Shown here in pieces: positions 1 through 7,579 of a stretch of DNA of 12,657 nucleotides. A program made the translations under genes and the position numbers. The stretch lies in NCBI GenBank assembly GCA_903899795.1, contig CAIUKX010000440.1:1-12657 (forward strand), read 5' to 3'. Each line of letters begins with the position of its first letter. The stretch's first letter is position 1. Origin of the DNA: an uncultured Flavobacteriales bacterium. GTDB taxonomy: Bacteria; Bacteroidota; Bacteroidia; Flavobacteriales_D; Crocinitomicaceae. Under the pieces are notes generated by a model. It did not search any database. It had not been told where the DNA came from and worked only from the letters and a program-made list of their open reading frames with translations.

Positions 1-786
1 GATTCTACTGCTACAAATTTGAGATTTAATTACAGTCAAACAGTTGCGAGACCAAGTATTCGTGAGTTGAATGATGCTGCTGTTTATGACAATGAGTTTA
101 GAACATTGATTTATGGAAATTCTGATTTGAAAGTAGCACATATTAAGAACTTCGATTTTAGAGCAGAATCCTACTTCGCCAATAAAGACAATATTTCAAT
201 CAGTTTGTTTTACAAGGATTTCAGAAATCACATTGAAATGGGATTCGGAACTGCTGGTATCACCTGGCAAAATATTGACAAATCAACCGTAAAAGGGATT
301 GAGTTGGATGCGAAGAAATCAATCACAAAGTGGTTTGAACTGAAAGCGAACGTCACGTTTGTAAAATCGAATTCTGTTTTTATTCGTAAAGATATGACCT
401 TAGTGGATGGAGTGAAAGTGTATACTCCGATTGACACAGTGAATCGTCCTATGTTTGGTCAGGCACCTTTCATTGTCAATTCGATGTTGGTTTTCAAGCA
501 CGACAGTATCGGTTTGACAGCAACCTTGAGTTACAATGTCCAAGGTCCTCGTTTGGTGATCACTGGGGTTGTGAAAGGAAGACCGGATGTATACGAGATG
601 CCAAGACATACGATCGATTTCAAAGTGATCAAAAAATTGGGTGACAGATTCAGCGCAAGTATTACCGTGAGAGACATTTTAAATGCAAAAGTCAAAAGAG
701 CCTATAAACTTCCTACAGGTTGGGTGGATTACGATAGTTTCAGGTATGGAACCAATTTTATTGTCGGTCTCAATTATAGAATATAA
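1..786 (+). CDS. TonB-dependent outer-membrane receptor, C-terminal part (5' end outside window)
   Basis: The frame is open from base 1, so the window holds only the last 261 residues of a longer protein. The visible part alternates amphipathic beta strands and loops, as in a 22-strand receptor barrel. The text near RFNYSQTVARPSIREL is typical of TonB-receptor barrels (strand, then an 'RP' turn, then a loop). The protein ends in a last strand, GTNFIVGLNYRI, that suits insertion by the BAM complex. By family, such receptors import siderophores, glycans, peptides or metal complexes using TonB energy; the plug and substrate-determining parts are outside the window, so no substrate can be named. 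The next gene follows after 23 bp on the same strand, which suggests co-transcription with a T9SS surface protein, a FISUMP lipoprotein and a small barrel. The family call is firm; the substrate is unknown. Confidence 0.88.
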   Translation, partial: DSTATNLRFNYSQTVARPSIRELNDAAVYDNEFRTLIYGNSDLKVAHIKNFDFRAESYFANKDNISISLFYKDFRNHIEMGFGTAGITWQNIDKSTVKGIELDAKKSITKWFELKANVTFVKSNSVFIRKDMTLVDGVKVYTPIDTVNRPMFGQAPFIVNSMLVFKHDSIGLTATLSYNVQGPRLVITGVVKGRPDVYEMPRHTIDFKVIKKLGDRFSASITVRDILNAKVKRAYKLPTGWVDYDSFRYGTNFIVGLNYRI

Positions 787-809
787 ATGCAAAATCAAAT
801 CTCATTTCG

Positions 810-2144
810 ATGAAACCAAGAAATAATTTTTTAGTACTCATTTTTCTTTTTCTTTGTTTGAATTCCTTTTCACAACTGGAAAAAGTGATCGTGGAAACGT
901 ATTACATTTCTGATAATTTTGACTCAACTGATGTCACGGGAGGAAAAGTAGATGCAGGATCTACAACCTACAGAATTTATGTGGATTTAAAACCCGGAAG
1001 TGTACTTACCAAAATATACGGTGATGCCAACCATCGGGCAAAAATTGCCAGTACAACTCCATTTTACAACCATTCTACCGAAGGTCAAACTTTCGCAAAA
1101 GATTTTATCAAGGCACGTTACGAAGAAAGTACTGTGGCCTTGGATACATGGTTAACCCTTGGACAAACAACCAAAAAACAAGGAGCGATAACCAATTTTG
1201 GAATCCTGAAAGCACAAGATACAAACGGTTCTTTCATTGGAGGAACCAATAACGACGGTGGAAGTGCTGTCATTACAGGAGGATTACTCGTGAATAATGT
1301 TCCTGCGATGCATATACCATTAACAACTGCGGATGGTATGGATACGATGGTGAATGTTCCAACAACATGGATTGACAATGGAATCCGTGATTTTGTGTCA
1401 GGCAATGACTCTACTATTTTCGGTTCATTGGTTACCGGAACAGAATTTATCAGCAACAATTTTTCTTTACAAAATACGGGAGTGACAGGAGTTGTTCCAG
1501 ATAGCAATCAAATTTTGATCGCTCAGTTGACAACGAAAGGACAATTGTCTTTTGAATTGAACCTCGAGGTACAAGTGATGGTAGACAGTGTTCCGACCAT
1601 TATTAAATATGTGGCAAATGACAGTATTTTGCTGGCAGGAGAGGAAATGAATGCTTTTTTGACCTATCCTTTCATTTGTGGATGTACCGATCCGAACTAC
1701 ATGGAGTTTAGTCCGGCTTTTGCGTGTTATGCACCCGGGACATGTATTACACCGATAGTATACGGATGCATGGATACGATGGCTTGCAATTACGATCCGA
1801 CTGTCAATTTCTCAATTCCAGGACTTTGCTGTTACCCTGGATTTTGTGCCGACAGAGACATTACAGTGGTTTGTCCTTCCATCAACGGTTCACAGTTTGA
1901 ATTTGAGATCTATCCCAATCCGACCAACGATGACTTGTATCTCAATGTGAAAGCTGGAGATAATCAGGAAATGAAATACACAGTCTATAATTCATTTGGA
2001 GTTGTGGTTTTCGAAAAAGATTTGGGATCAATCAATTTAATTGAGAATGAGAAAATCGACCTTTCCAATTGCGATAGTGGTTTGTACCATATCAAGGTTA
2101 CGGTCGGTGATAAATTTGACAGCAAGTTATTCATGAAAAATTAA
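810..2144 (+). CDS. Secreted protein with GCTD-type Cys repeats and T9SS type A sorting domain
   Basis: 444 residues. The first 22 (MKPRNNFLVLIFLFLCLNSFSQ) are a Sec signal peptide ending in the SFSQ-type cleavage site common in Bacteroidota. Residues about 25-285 are beta-rich and not recognised. Residues about 290-355 are Cys-rich and contain two divergent 'GCTDxxAxNYxPxAxxxxGxC'-type repeats, starting at C292 (GCTDPNYMEFSP) and C320 (GCMDTMACNYDP). These repeats recur in extracellular proteins of marine and freshwater Bacteroidota and have no agreed function. From about residue 366 a T9SS C-terminal domain begins with the hallmark YPNPTNDDLYLNV and ends KLFMKN, so the protein should cross the outer membrane by type IX secretion and be anchored or released. 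The start gives a complete signal peptide. The stop overlaps the next start by one base (TAATG), so the two are probably translationally coupled. The sorting call is strong; the biological role is unknown. Confidence 0.88.
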   Translation: MKPRNNFLVLIFLFLCLNSFSQLEKVIVETYYISDNFDSTDVTGGKVDAGSTTYRIYVDLKPGSVLTKIYGDANHRAKIASTTPFYNHSTEGQTFAKDFIKARYEESTVALDTWLTLGQTTKKQGAITNFGILKAQDTNGSFIGGTNNDGGSAVITGGLLVNNVPAMHIPLTTADGMDTMVNVPTTWIDNGIRDFVSGNDSTIFGSLVTGTEFISNNFSLQNTGVTGVVPDSNQILIAQLTTKGQLSFELNLEVQVMVDSVPTIIKYVANDSILLAGEEMNAFLTYPFICGCTDPNYMEFSPAFACYAPGTCITPIVYGCMDTMACNYDPTVNFSIPGLCCYPGFCADRDITVVCPSINGSQFEFEIYPNPTNDDLYLNVKAGDNQEMKYTVYNSFGVVVFEKDLGSINLIENEKIDLSNCDSGLYHIKVTVGDKFDSKLFMKN

Positions 2145-2890
2145 TGGAGATGAAAACACAAAATAAAACAGGATTTGCTCAAAAAGTACTGATATATAGT
2201 ACACTCGGATTATCACTTTTAGTGATGAGTAGCTGCAAAAAAGCAGAAACCACTGAGCCGGCTCCGGAAACGAGTACTGTGACGGACATCGATGGAAATG
2301 TATACAAAACAGTAAAAATCGGAGGCAAATGGTGGATGGCTGAAAATCTAAAAGTCACTAAATATGCCGATGGAACTTCGATTAATTTCGTGGATTCTCT
2401 TGCGCCTGATTCCATTTGGGCGAATCAGCACGGTGGAACGTATTGTTCCATTGACAAAAGATATGGATTGTTGTACAATTGGGATCACATCAACGATTCC
2501 AAACAAATTGCACCAAACGGATGGCATATTCCTACCGATGCTGAATGGCAGGATCTGGAAAAAGCCCTTGGAATGAGCAAAACAGAAGCCAATGGAACAG
2601 GTTGGAGAGGCACCAATGAAGCCGAAAAAATAATTCCTGTTGCTTCTATTGGGTGGCCAACAGCATCAACGCTTTTCGGAACAAATAGCAGTGGTTTTTC
2701 AGCACTTCCGGGTGGATGCCGATCATTCAATGGTTCGGTTAACAGTAATTCCAACAGTACTTTTTGGTGGACATCTTCCACAAACGGAGATAAAGTGTGG
2801 TATAGAAATATAGACTACACTCATAAAACAATTTTACGCTATTATACCTACAAACAATATGGTTTTAGCATTAGATGTATCAAAGATTAA
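2144..2890 (+). CDS. FISUMP-domain lipoprotein
   Basis: 248 residues from ATG 2144, or 246 from the in-frame ATG at 2150; both keep the signal peptide. The lipobox LVMSSC puts the lipidated Cys at residue 31, and the following KKAETTEP is charged and may tether the protein. Residues about 45-248 form a FISUMP domain (Fibrobacter succinogenes major paralogous domain), shown in order by WWMAENLKV, GLLYNW, GWHIPTDAEW, a TGWRGTNEAEKI segment, GFSALPGGCR, WWTSS and a closing GFSIRCIKD. The domain is widespread in Bacteroidota and Fibrobacterota surface proteins and its biochemical function is not established. The start lies in the preceding stop (TAATG). The position behind a TonB receptor and a T9SS cargo gene suggests a surface lipoprotein working with them, which is inference. 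Tryptophan-rich and complete; nothing appears broken. Confidence 0.9.
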   Translation: MEMKTQNKTGFAQKVLIYSTLGLSLLVMSSCKKAETTEPAPETSTVTDIDGNVYKTVKIGGKWWMAENLKVTKYADGTSINFVDSLAPDSIWANQHGGTYCSIDKRYGLLYNWDHINDSKQIAPNGWHIPTDAEWQDLEKALGMSKTEANGTGWRGTNEAEKIIPVASIGWPTASTLFGTNSSGFSALPGGCRSFNGSVNSNSNSTFWWTSSTNGDKVWYRNIDYTHKTILRYYTYKQYGFSIRCIKD

Positions 2891-2928
2891 CTGCTGGAGA
2901 AATCATAATTAAAGTAATTTATTTTGTA

Positions 2929-3684
2929 ATGAAAAAACTGATTATACTTTTTCTTTTTTTTACACCATTTTCAATGATAGGGCAAGAGGAAGATACTTTG
3001 AAAAAGCAAGTTTCTATGCCAGTCGAGAATAGTTTACTGCCAATTGCTGATTCATTGGTCAAATTAGCACCACAAAAACAAAAAATCAGAAAAATAGATG
3101 TTGGATTTAGCTATTCCCCTGATTATTGCTACCGTTTGATCAGTACATCTTCCACTGATCGCTGGATGGCAAATTTATACGATACAACCGAAACCTATAA
3201 AGTGGGTTACTCAACCGGAATAAATGGTGTCTATCATTTTTCTGAAAATGCCACACTCTCCAGTGGACTGTTGTTTTCCGATAAAGGTGAACAAGTAAAA
3301 AGTTATGCCGTACCAACGATTACGAAGTATGTCAATCACTATTATTACCTCGATATACCTTTGAAGATCAATTATTATATCTCACAAAAGAAAGCCAGGT
3401 TTTATCTAACAGCCGGCGTTTCAGCCAATGTATTCCTGAACCACCGCATCGTTTATTTCTCAGATAATTCGACAGATAAAAATGCAATTACCGGATCAAA
3501 AAATTTGTCTAAAGTCAATTTTTCAGGAATTGCAGGAGTAGGAATCGATTGCCCTTTGGCTGAAAAATGGTACTTCAAACTGGAAATCAATTACCGTCAG
3601 AACATTTCCCCGATTTTGAATGCACCGGTAAAAAGATACCTGTTCAATGTAGGCCCACAGATTGGGTTTTATTATCAGTTTTAG
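2929..3684 (+). CDS. Small outer-membrane beta-barrel protein (PorT/OMP_b-brl-like)
   Basis: 251 residues. ATG 2929 was chosen because it starts a clean signal peptide, MKKLIILFLFFTPFSMIGQ, cut before EED; an upstream in-frame ATG at 2875 would overlap the FISUMP gene and put 18 unsuitable residues in front of it. Residues about 20-60 are a linker rich in K, Q and P. From about residue 63 (KIDVGFSYSPDYCYR) there are regular amphipathic strands: TGINGVYHFSENATLSSGLLF, then YYYLDIPLKINYY, then RFYLTAGVSANVF, then FSGIAGVGIDCPL, then WYFKLEINYRQN. The protein ends FYYQF, a terminal aromatic residue as expected for BAM substrates. The 'YLDIPLKINYY' strand is typical of the Bacteroidota 'outer membrane protein beta-barrel' family. 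A specific role such as T9SS assembly or a partner of the upstream proteins cannot be assigned. The gap to the FISUMP gene is 38 bp, so it is probably in the same operon. Confidence 0.8.
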   Translation: MKKLIILFLFFTPFSMIGQEEDTLKKQVSMPVENSLLPIADSLVKLAPQKQKIRKIDVGFSYSPDYCYRLISTSSTDRWMANLYDTTETYKVGYSTGINGVYHFSENATLSSGLLFSDKGEQVKSYAVPTITKYVNHYYYLDIPLKINYYISQKKARFYLTAGVSANVFLNHRIVYFSDNSTDKNAITGSKNLSKVNFSGIAGVGIDCPLAEKWYFKLEINYRQNISPILNAPVKRYLFNVGPQIGFYYQF

Positions 3685-3703
3685 TTTGTAGATAATTTGG
3701 TAC

Positions 3704-4363
3704 ATGATTTCAAAAAATAAAAAAGAGAATCATCAAATAATTTCTCGTAAACAGATATGGATATTGGCTTCTCTAGTGAGTTTGTTGGCCTTTTTTTTAT
3801 ACCTGAATACTGTCAATAATGGTTATGCATTAGATGATTATTCAGTAATTGCTGAGAATTCAGTTACAGTAAAAGGAGTAGAATCAATTCCTGTAATTTT
3901 TCAAAATTTTTATAGATATGGTTATTCGATACAGAATGATGGAATTTATCGTCCGCTTTCAGTTGCGATGTTTGCTTTGGAATGGCAGATATCACCAAAT
4001 AATCCCGCTTTAAGTCATTGGGTTAATGTAATTTTTTATTCGTTAACAGGCTGGGTATTATTTATTACGTTGTGTAGGCTATTAAAAAACTACAACATTG
4101 TTTTACCATTTATAATTTCAGTGTTGTTCATTGCACATCCTATTCATACAGAGGTGGTGGCAAACATTAAGAGTAGAGATGAATTAATGTGTTTCTTTCT
4201 TTCGATTACATCCATCTATTTCGTATTACGATATTTTGATAAAAATTCAGTGATGAATTTACTAATTTCGTTCGGTTTATTTTTTTGTGCATTATTGGCA
4301 AAAGAAACAGCGATTACTATGGTAATTGTTATACCTGTGACATTGTATTTCTTTACGCAGTAA
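3704..4363 (+). CDS. TMTC-like glycosyltransferase, N-terminal fragment (219 aa)
   Basis: This half holds the catalytic-side motifs. The first membrane helix is at about 17-35. The next loop carries the acidic pair in NGYALDDYSVI (D44, D45), the place where GT-C enzymes keep the DD/DE motif needed for the lipid-linked sugar donor. YRPLSVAMF follows at 82-90. A family hallmark, HPIHTEVVANIKSRDEL, lies at 145-161, and AKETAITM at 199-206. About five membrane helices are visible. It ends at a TAA right after FFTQ, inside a helix-loop where full-length relatives continue. Alone it would lack the remaining helices and the TPR domain, so it is unlikely to work unless the stop is read through. The start at ATG 3704 lies 19 bp after the barrel gene. 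It is more A/T-rich than the genes before it, possibly marking a separate origin. Confidence 0.75.
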   Translation: MISKNKKENHQIISRKQIWILASLVSLLAFFLYLNTVNNGYALDDYSVIAENSVTVKGVESIPVIFQNFYRYGYSIQNDGIYRPLSVAMFALEWQISPNNPALSHWVNVIFYSLTGWVLFITLCRLLKNYNIVLPFIISVLFIAHPIHTEVVANIKSRDELMCFFLSITSIYFVLRYFDKNSVMNLLISFGLFFCALLAKETAITMVIVIPVTLYFFTQ

Positions 4364-4423
4364 AGATTTAAAAAAATTCTGATACCTTCGATTGGTTGGT
4401 CGATCATTGCAATTATTTTCTTT

Positions 4424-5572
4424 TTGATCCGTCACGAAGTGCTTTCAGCAAGTGAAAGCTACCATATTCTACCACTAGAAAATCCATTATTATCAGCAAA
4501 AAGTGCTTTTGAATCTTTGGCTACAGCTATAAAAATACTTGGAGAGTATATTTTCCTGCTTCTGTACCCGAGAAATTTACTTTACGATCGATCATTTGGA
4601 CAAATCACAATAGTTGGATTTTCAAATATATTTGCTGTATTATCCCTTTTAGTATTGATTTCGAGTATTATTTTTTCACTAATAAAACTGAGAAAAAAAG
4701 ATTTGATCGCCTATGGGATTTTGTTTTTTTTGATAACAATAAGCTTATTTAGCAATATCTTTTTTAAGATTGGAGCAGCAATGGCAGAAAGGTTTCTATA
4801 TTTTGCTTCTTTTGGTTTTGCATTTATTTTGGGTACACTGATTGTTAGATTGACAAAAACAAATCAAGGAGTTGAAACGTTTAATACGGTTTCTGATTTT
4901 TTTAATAAAAACAAAAGAGCTTTATTGATTCTTATGCCAATATGTTTCATATATTCCATTAAAACGATCAGCAGAAATAAAGATTGGAAAGATAATTTTT
5001 CCTTGTTTTCAGCAGATATAGGCAAGATGCCTAATAATGCAAGAGCGCATTCTTTTTTAGGTAATGAGTTGATGCGAACGATTGTACCGCTAGAACCTGA
5101 CAGTGTTTTGAGAGCTCAAATTTATGTCAATGGAATTGATGAATTAAAAAAATCAATATCGATTTATCCTAAACATAGTGATGCTTTAGCAGCAATAGGT
5201 TCGGGTTATTTAGCGATAAACAGCCTGGATTCGGCTGAATTGTATTACAAAAAAGCTGTAGCACTGGATCCAAATTTAATTAATAATTTGGGGGATGTCT
5301 ATTTTAAGAAAAAGGATTATGATAAGGCTTTATTAGTATATAAGAAAAAACTTAAGATGAGTCCTAATTCTCCACTGGTATTGATCAAATTAGGCATCAC
5401 CTATGGAACTTTAAAGAAATACGATTTAGCGCTTAAATATTTGCTAAAAGCAGATCAGTTACAACCCAATGATGCTCAAATAAATCTGTTTATAGCTACT
5501 GCCTACCAATTTAAGGGGGATCTAGCGAATTATAAAAATTACTATCAAAAGTCAATAGATCTTTCCAATTAA
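4424..5572 (+). CDS. TMTC-like glycosyltransferase, C-terminal fragment with TPRs
   Basis: Homology runs upstream to 4364, directly after the stop, so the TTG at 4424 is only the first possible start and probably not a real one. Using full-protein numbering (this fragment's residue plus 240): LLLYPRNLLYDRS at about 285-297, the family motif AERFLYFASFGFAF at about 361-374, and SRNKDWKDNFSLF at about 423-435, which in relatives marks the switch from membrane to TPR region. From about 449 a series of TPRs follows, ending in ...YYKKAVALDP, ...VYKKKLKMSP and ...YLLKADQLQP. The repeat starting at NLINNLGDVYFKKKDY is three residues shorter than the 34-residue standard. The role by family is glycosyl transfer at the periplasmic face, with TPRs choosing protein substrates; the acceptor is unknown. 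The gene ends at TAA 5570-5572 with no obvious terminator after it. Confidence 0.75.
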   Translation: MIRHEVLSASESYHILPLENPLLSAKSAFESLATAIKILGEYIFLLLYPRNLLYDRSFGQITIVGFSNIFAVLSLLVLISSIIFSLIKLRKKDLIAYGILFFLITISLFSNIFFKIGAAMAERFLYFASFGFAFILGTLIVRLTKTNQGVETFNTVSDFFNKNKRALLILMPICFIYSIKTISRNKDWKDNFSLFSADIGKMPNNARAHSFLGNELMRTIVPLEPDSVLRAQIYVNGIDELKKSISIYPKHSDALAAIGSGYLAINSLDSAELYYKKAVALDPNLINNLGDVYFKKKDYDKALLVYKKKLKMSPNSPLVLIKLGITYGTLKKYDLALKYLLKADQLQPNDAQINLFIATAYQFKGDLANYKNYYQKSIDLSN

Positions 5573-5737
5573 TAGAAGAAACAAACAGCAACGCATTATC
5601 AAACTGTTATTATCATCTTTTGTCTTGATTTCACTAAATTGAATTTGGAGATTGATGATTTTTCTATCACTAGTATTCTGTCATCAGTAGCTTGAAACAA
5701 AAGGTTACATTCGAAATATGCCGCCACAGTTGTGCAA
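5573..5737. other. Intergenic stretch between convergent genes, no feature seen
   Basis: 165 bp lie between the TMTC-like gene on the + strand and the DUF1801 gene on the - strand. It is A/T-rich. I see no convincing G/C-rich stem followed by a T-run in either direction, no tRNA, and no open frame that looks real. A transcription end for both neighbours is expected here, but the sequence does not show it clearly. Confidence 0.5.
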
Positions 5738-6166
5738 CTATTTTTTTGTTGTCTCAACCCCATATCGTATAGCCTCTTCAAGTACATTCATATTTATGTC
5801 TTTCAGCGCTTTGAATTTAATGCAGTACCCACTCACGCTCGCTTTGCCCAGTTTATTTCCATACATTTCGGCTAAGTATTTCTTATCAGTGAGACCAAGA
5901 ATATAGACCGAGATTCCAGTTGTATTGGCACTGAGGCCAATTTGATAAAACTCCCGGGTTTTTCCATCAGCATAGTGTATCGTGTAAAGCCCATATCCTA
6001 TATTAGGATTCGAAACCACTTTATTTTCACTGTTTTTACCATCCAGAAACCACAATTGACATCCCGGCAATACTTCCAGGATGTGTTGGTGCAACGCTTG
6101 CATGTCGCTCTGTTTTGGTTCAGGCTGACTGGCAATATACTCCTTGATTTGTTCCTCTATGTTCAT
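5738..6166 (-). CDS. DUF1801 (YdhG-like) domain protein
   Basis: 142 residues, one complete small domain. The N-terminal helix region IEEQIKEYIASQPEPKQSDMQ is the usual opening of DUF1801 proteins (a helix, then 'QP.PK..D...L...I'). Next come a strand with GCQLWFLDGKNSENKVVSNPNIGYGLY and the core segment FYQIGLSANTTGISVYILGL. The C-terminal part, GKASVSGYCIKFKALKDINMNVLEEAI, has the 'G...i.fk...did...l...i' ending of the family. These are soluble, frataxin-like folds; bacterial members have no secure function, and iron binding or stress roles have been suggested only by fold. It is the last gene of the minus-strand set, 72 bp after the dihydrofolate-reductase-family gene, and may share its transcript. 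It ends in TAG. The domain call is firm; the function is unknown. Confidence 0.82.
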   Translation of the reverse strand: MNIEEQIKEYIASQPEPKQSDMQALHQHILEVLPGCQLWFLDGKNSENKVVSNPNIGYGLYTIHYADGKTREFYQIGLSANTTGISVYILGLTDKKYLAEMYGNKLGKASVSGYCIKFKALKDINMNVLEEAIRYGVETTKK

Positions 6167-6200
6167 ATTTCAGTTAGTTTTATTAGAATTACTGTTGTTG

Positions 6201-6234
6201 GGATTTTGCAGTCCAGCCCATCTGATGCAAAACC
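6201..6234. other. Stem-loop just past the dihydrofolate-reductase-family stop codon
   Basis: GGATTTTGCA at 6201-6210 pairs with TGCAAAACC at 6226-6234, nine base pairs with one bulged A and a 15-nt loop. It begins five bases beyond the stop codon of the gene ending at 6239 and lies between that gene and the DUF1801 gene. No T-run follows on the minus strand, so it is not a standard intrinsic terminator. It could be an RNA-stabilising hairpin or a cassette-type recombination remnant; both are guesses. Confidence 0.4.
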
Positions 6235-6238
6235 TGTG

Positions 6239-6793
6239 TTAGCTGTTCGTTGTCGGTGCATAGTAAAGTAGTATAGCTCCTCCACTAAACGTTTTTGTTT
6301 TGATGAGCTTAAGGATAGTTCTTTCGTTTATATTTTCAAACAATGGCAAACCACCTCCTGCTATTACAGGGTGAATACAAAGTTGATATTCGTCAATCAA
6401 GTTAAGTTTCATGAGTTGAATAATTAAGCTTCTGCTGCCAACAAAAATGTCCTTACCCGATTGCTGTTTGAGTTTTAAAACTTCAGCTTCAATAGATTGA
6501 TTTGCCAATTTTGCACTTTCCCATTCTGTATCCTTCAATGTATGCGAAAAGACGATTTTTGGAATCTTATCAATAGCTATCGCAAAGTCGTCCATTGCTT
6601 TTTCGCCCGAAGGATTTTGTATCAAGGTTGGCCAGAATTGCATCAGCTGGTAAGTTATTCTTCCATATAAAATGACGCCTCCATTGTTTAACAGATCAGT
6701 GTAATGCTGATGTATTTCCTCATCTGGGATCCCTGCTGTATGGTCGCAAAACCCATCAAGTGTCATGTTGATTGCAGCAATTATCTTTCTCAT
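6239..6793 (-). CDS. Dihydrofolate reductase family protein (RibD C-terminal-like)
   Basis: 184 residues, the normal length for the RibD_C / DHFR-like family (YwjB/YyaP type). Ordered motifs: MRKIIAAINMTLDGFCD at 1-17 (the family's opening strand and 'LDG' turn), a GVILYGRITYQLM segment with the nucleotide-binding 'GRxTY', KIVFSHTL, KDIFVGSRSLIIQLMKLNLIDEY (the 'GS..L...L..GLIDE' block), and HPVIAGGGLPLFE, the second glycine-rich NADPH-contact loop. By family these are soluble NAD(P)H-binding reductases related to the riboflavin-pathway reductase; the substrate of stand-alone members is generally unknown, and they should not be equated with the folA housekeeping enzyme. It starts only 9 bp downstream of the SnoaL-like gene, so the pair is co-transcribed. 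All core motifs are intact. Confidence 0.88.
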   Translation of the reverse strand: MRKIIAAINMTLDGFCDHTAGIPDEEIHQHYTDLLNNGGVILYGRITYQLMQFWPTLIQNPSGEKAMDDFAIAIDKIPKIVFSHTLKDTEWESAKLANQSIEAEVLKLKQQSGKDIFVGSRSLIIQLMKLNLIDEYQLCIHPVIAGGGLPLFENINERTILKLIKTKTFSGGAILLYYAPTTNS

Positions 6794-6802
6794 ATTTCGT
6801 TG

Positions 6803-7171
6803 TTAGAACATTCCATTTTCGTTTACTAGATCCGTAGGAACAGCCTGCCCGAAATCCCAAAGTTCAGCAATTTTGTTAGCTTCAAAACGAAAAATGTGCA
6901 TTACAGCCAAGTCAGTGCCTGCAAGTGTTTGTCTGACACGAGAATGTACAGCAACCAAATCCCCGTCTTCCAATGCTCGTTGAATTTCAAAAATCTTGTT
7001 TGGATTTTTTTGAGCATTTTCTTCCATTGCTGTCATCAAAGTAGGTCCGTCTCCTTTGAAGTAGGCGTTATGGTGTTTGAAATTGTCCGCAACAAAAAGT
7101 TCGAACGCTTTTCGTGATTGCCCTTTGGCAGTAAGTTGTAAGAAGTCCTGTGCAATTTCTTTTTTTGTCAT
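6803..7171 (-). CDS. SnoaL-like / NTF2-superfamily protein
   Basis: 122 residues forming one cone-shaped NTF2-like domain. It opens with a helix (KKEIAQDFLQLTAKG) and then FELFVADNFKHHNAYFKGDGPTL, in which 'xxHNxxxxG' is typical of the predicted SnoaL-like aldol-condensation group. It continues with DGDLVAVHSRVRQTLAGTDLAVMHIFRFEANKIAELWDFGQ, whose 'VHSRV', 'HIFRFE..KI.E.WD' strands line the pocket in this family. The polar residues H33, H72 (approximate) and D107 (approximate) could serve in a pocket, but no activity can be assigned. It is the first gene of a probable three-gene minus-strand run with the reductase-family and DUF1801 genes. The 108 bp upstream, before the parE end, holds no clear TAnnTTTG promoter. 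The fold call is firm; the role is unknown. Confidence 0.82.
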   Translation of the reverse strand: MTKKEIAQDFLQLTAKGQSRKAFELFVADNFKHHNAYFKGDGPTLMTAMEENAQKNPNKIFEIQRALEDGDLVAVHSRVRQTLAGTDLAVMHIFRFEANKIAELWDFGQAVPTDLVNENGMF

Positions 7172-7279
7172 ACGATTAAAATTTCTTTGTTTGGGCGTGT
7201 AGACCTATGATGACAGCTCTACTTTGCTAAAATAAATCGATATTCGTGGAGTCCGAGTATTACACCTAAAGTTTTGGAT

Positions 7280-7579
7280 TCATTTCTTTAATTGATTCTT
7301 CAAATCCATTTGTTTGTGCAAAATTCTTGTTATCTCAATTGATTGATCCTCCATTATTCGATAGAAAATTATATGCTTGGAAGTATGTTTTCCCTTTAAA
7401 TCTGGAAAAATTTCCGAATATACTTTTCCAAGTTGTGGTTTCTTGGCAATGGCAGAGCAGGTATTAATGATGAGTTTATAATATTTGTCTGCTTGATTTT
7501 CAGACCATGTTTCAACTGTATAATTCCAAATATCAGATAGGTCCTTTACAGCATTGTTTGTAAACTTAAACTTTGCCAT
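7280..7579 (-). CDS. parE: ParE-type toxin of a type II toxin-antitoxin pair
   Basis: 99 residues, the usual size for RelE/ParE-superfamily toxins. Visible family features: the N-terminal strand KFKFTNNAVKDLSDIWNYTVE (strand, then the 'A..DL..I..YT' helix), the WSENQADKYYKLI helix, the segment KPQLGKVYSEIFPDLKGKHTSKHIIFYRI with the basic-aromatic 'H.IFYR' strand, and IEITRILHKQMDLK, whose 'I.RILH..MD' ending is characteristic of ParE. ParE relatives poison DNA gyrase, whereas RelE relatives cut mRNA; the sequence favours ParE. The start codon follows the antitoxin stop with no gap (TAA then ATG), so production is coupled to parD. The toxin is not truncated, so the pair is probably active, which is inference. 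Confidence 0.88.
   Translation of the reverse strand: MAKFKFTNNAVKDLSDIWNYTVETWSENQADKYYKLIINTCSAIAKKPQLGKVYSEIFPDLKGKHTSKHIIFYRIMEDQSIEITRILHKQMDLKNQLKK

Larger units (their letters stand above)
3704..5572 (+). pseudogene. TMTC-like membrane glycosyltransferase with TPRs, interrupted by one in-frame stop
   Basis: Read through a single TAA at 4361-4363, the frame stays open for 622 codons with no shift. Both sides match one protein family: polytopic GT-C-type proteins of the TMTC / DUF1736 group with C-terminal TPRs, which in eukaryotes transfer mannose. The codons just after the stop (RFKKILIPSIGWSIIAIIFFLI) supply the charged loop and membrane helix expected at that point. The break is therefore best explained by one nonsense substitution, a base-calling error, or a recent lesion. 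Other genes in the window also end with TAA, so stop reassignment is excluded. The two halves are listed separately below. The call as an interrupted gene is strong; whether it is inactive in the cell is not known. Confidence 0.8.

Noticed and set aside
1118..1507. Minus-strand frame of 129 residues inside the T9SS cargo gene
   Set aside because: It overlaps fully with a well-supported secreted protein and shows no recognisable domain; it is a shadow.
4361..4363. Stop-codon reassignment as an explanation of the split TMTC-like gene
   Set aside because: TAA ends several other intact genes here (786, 2144, 2890, 5572), so it is a normal stop.
4340..4430. Frameshift in the TMTC-like gene
   Set aside because: Both halves are in the same frame (3704 and 4424 agree), so a single nonsense codon is enough.
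6201..6234. Intrinsic terminator of the reductase-family gene
   Set aside because: The stem is A/T-rich and is not followed by a T-run on the minus strand.
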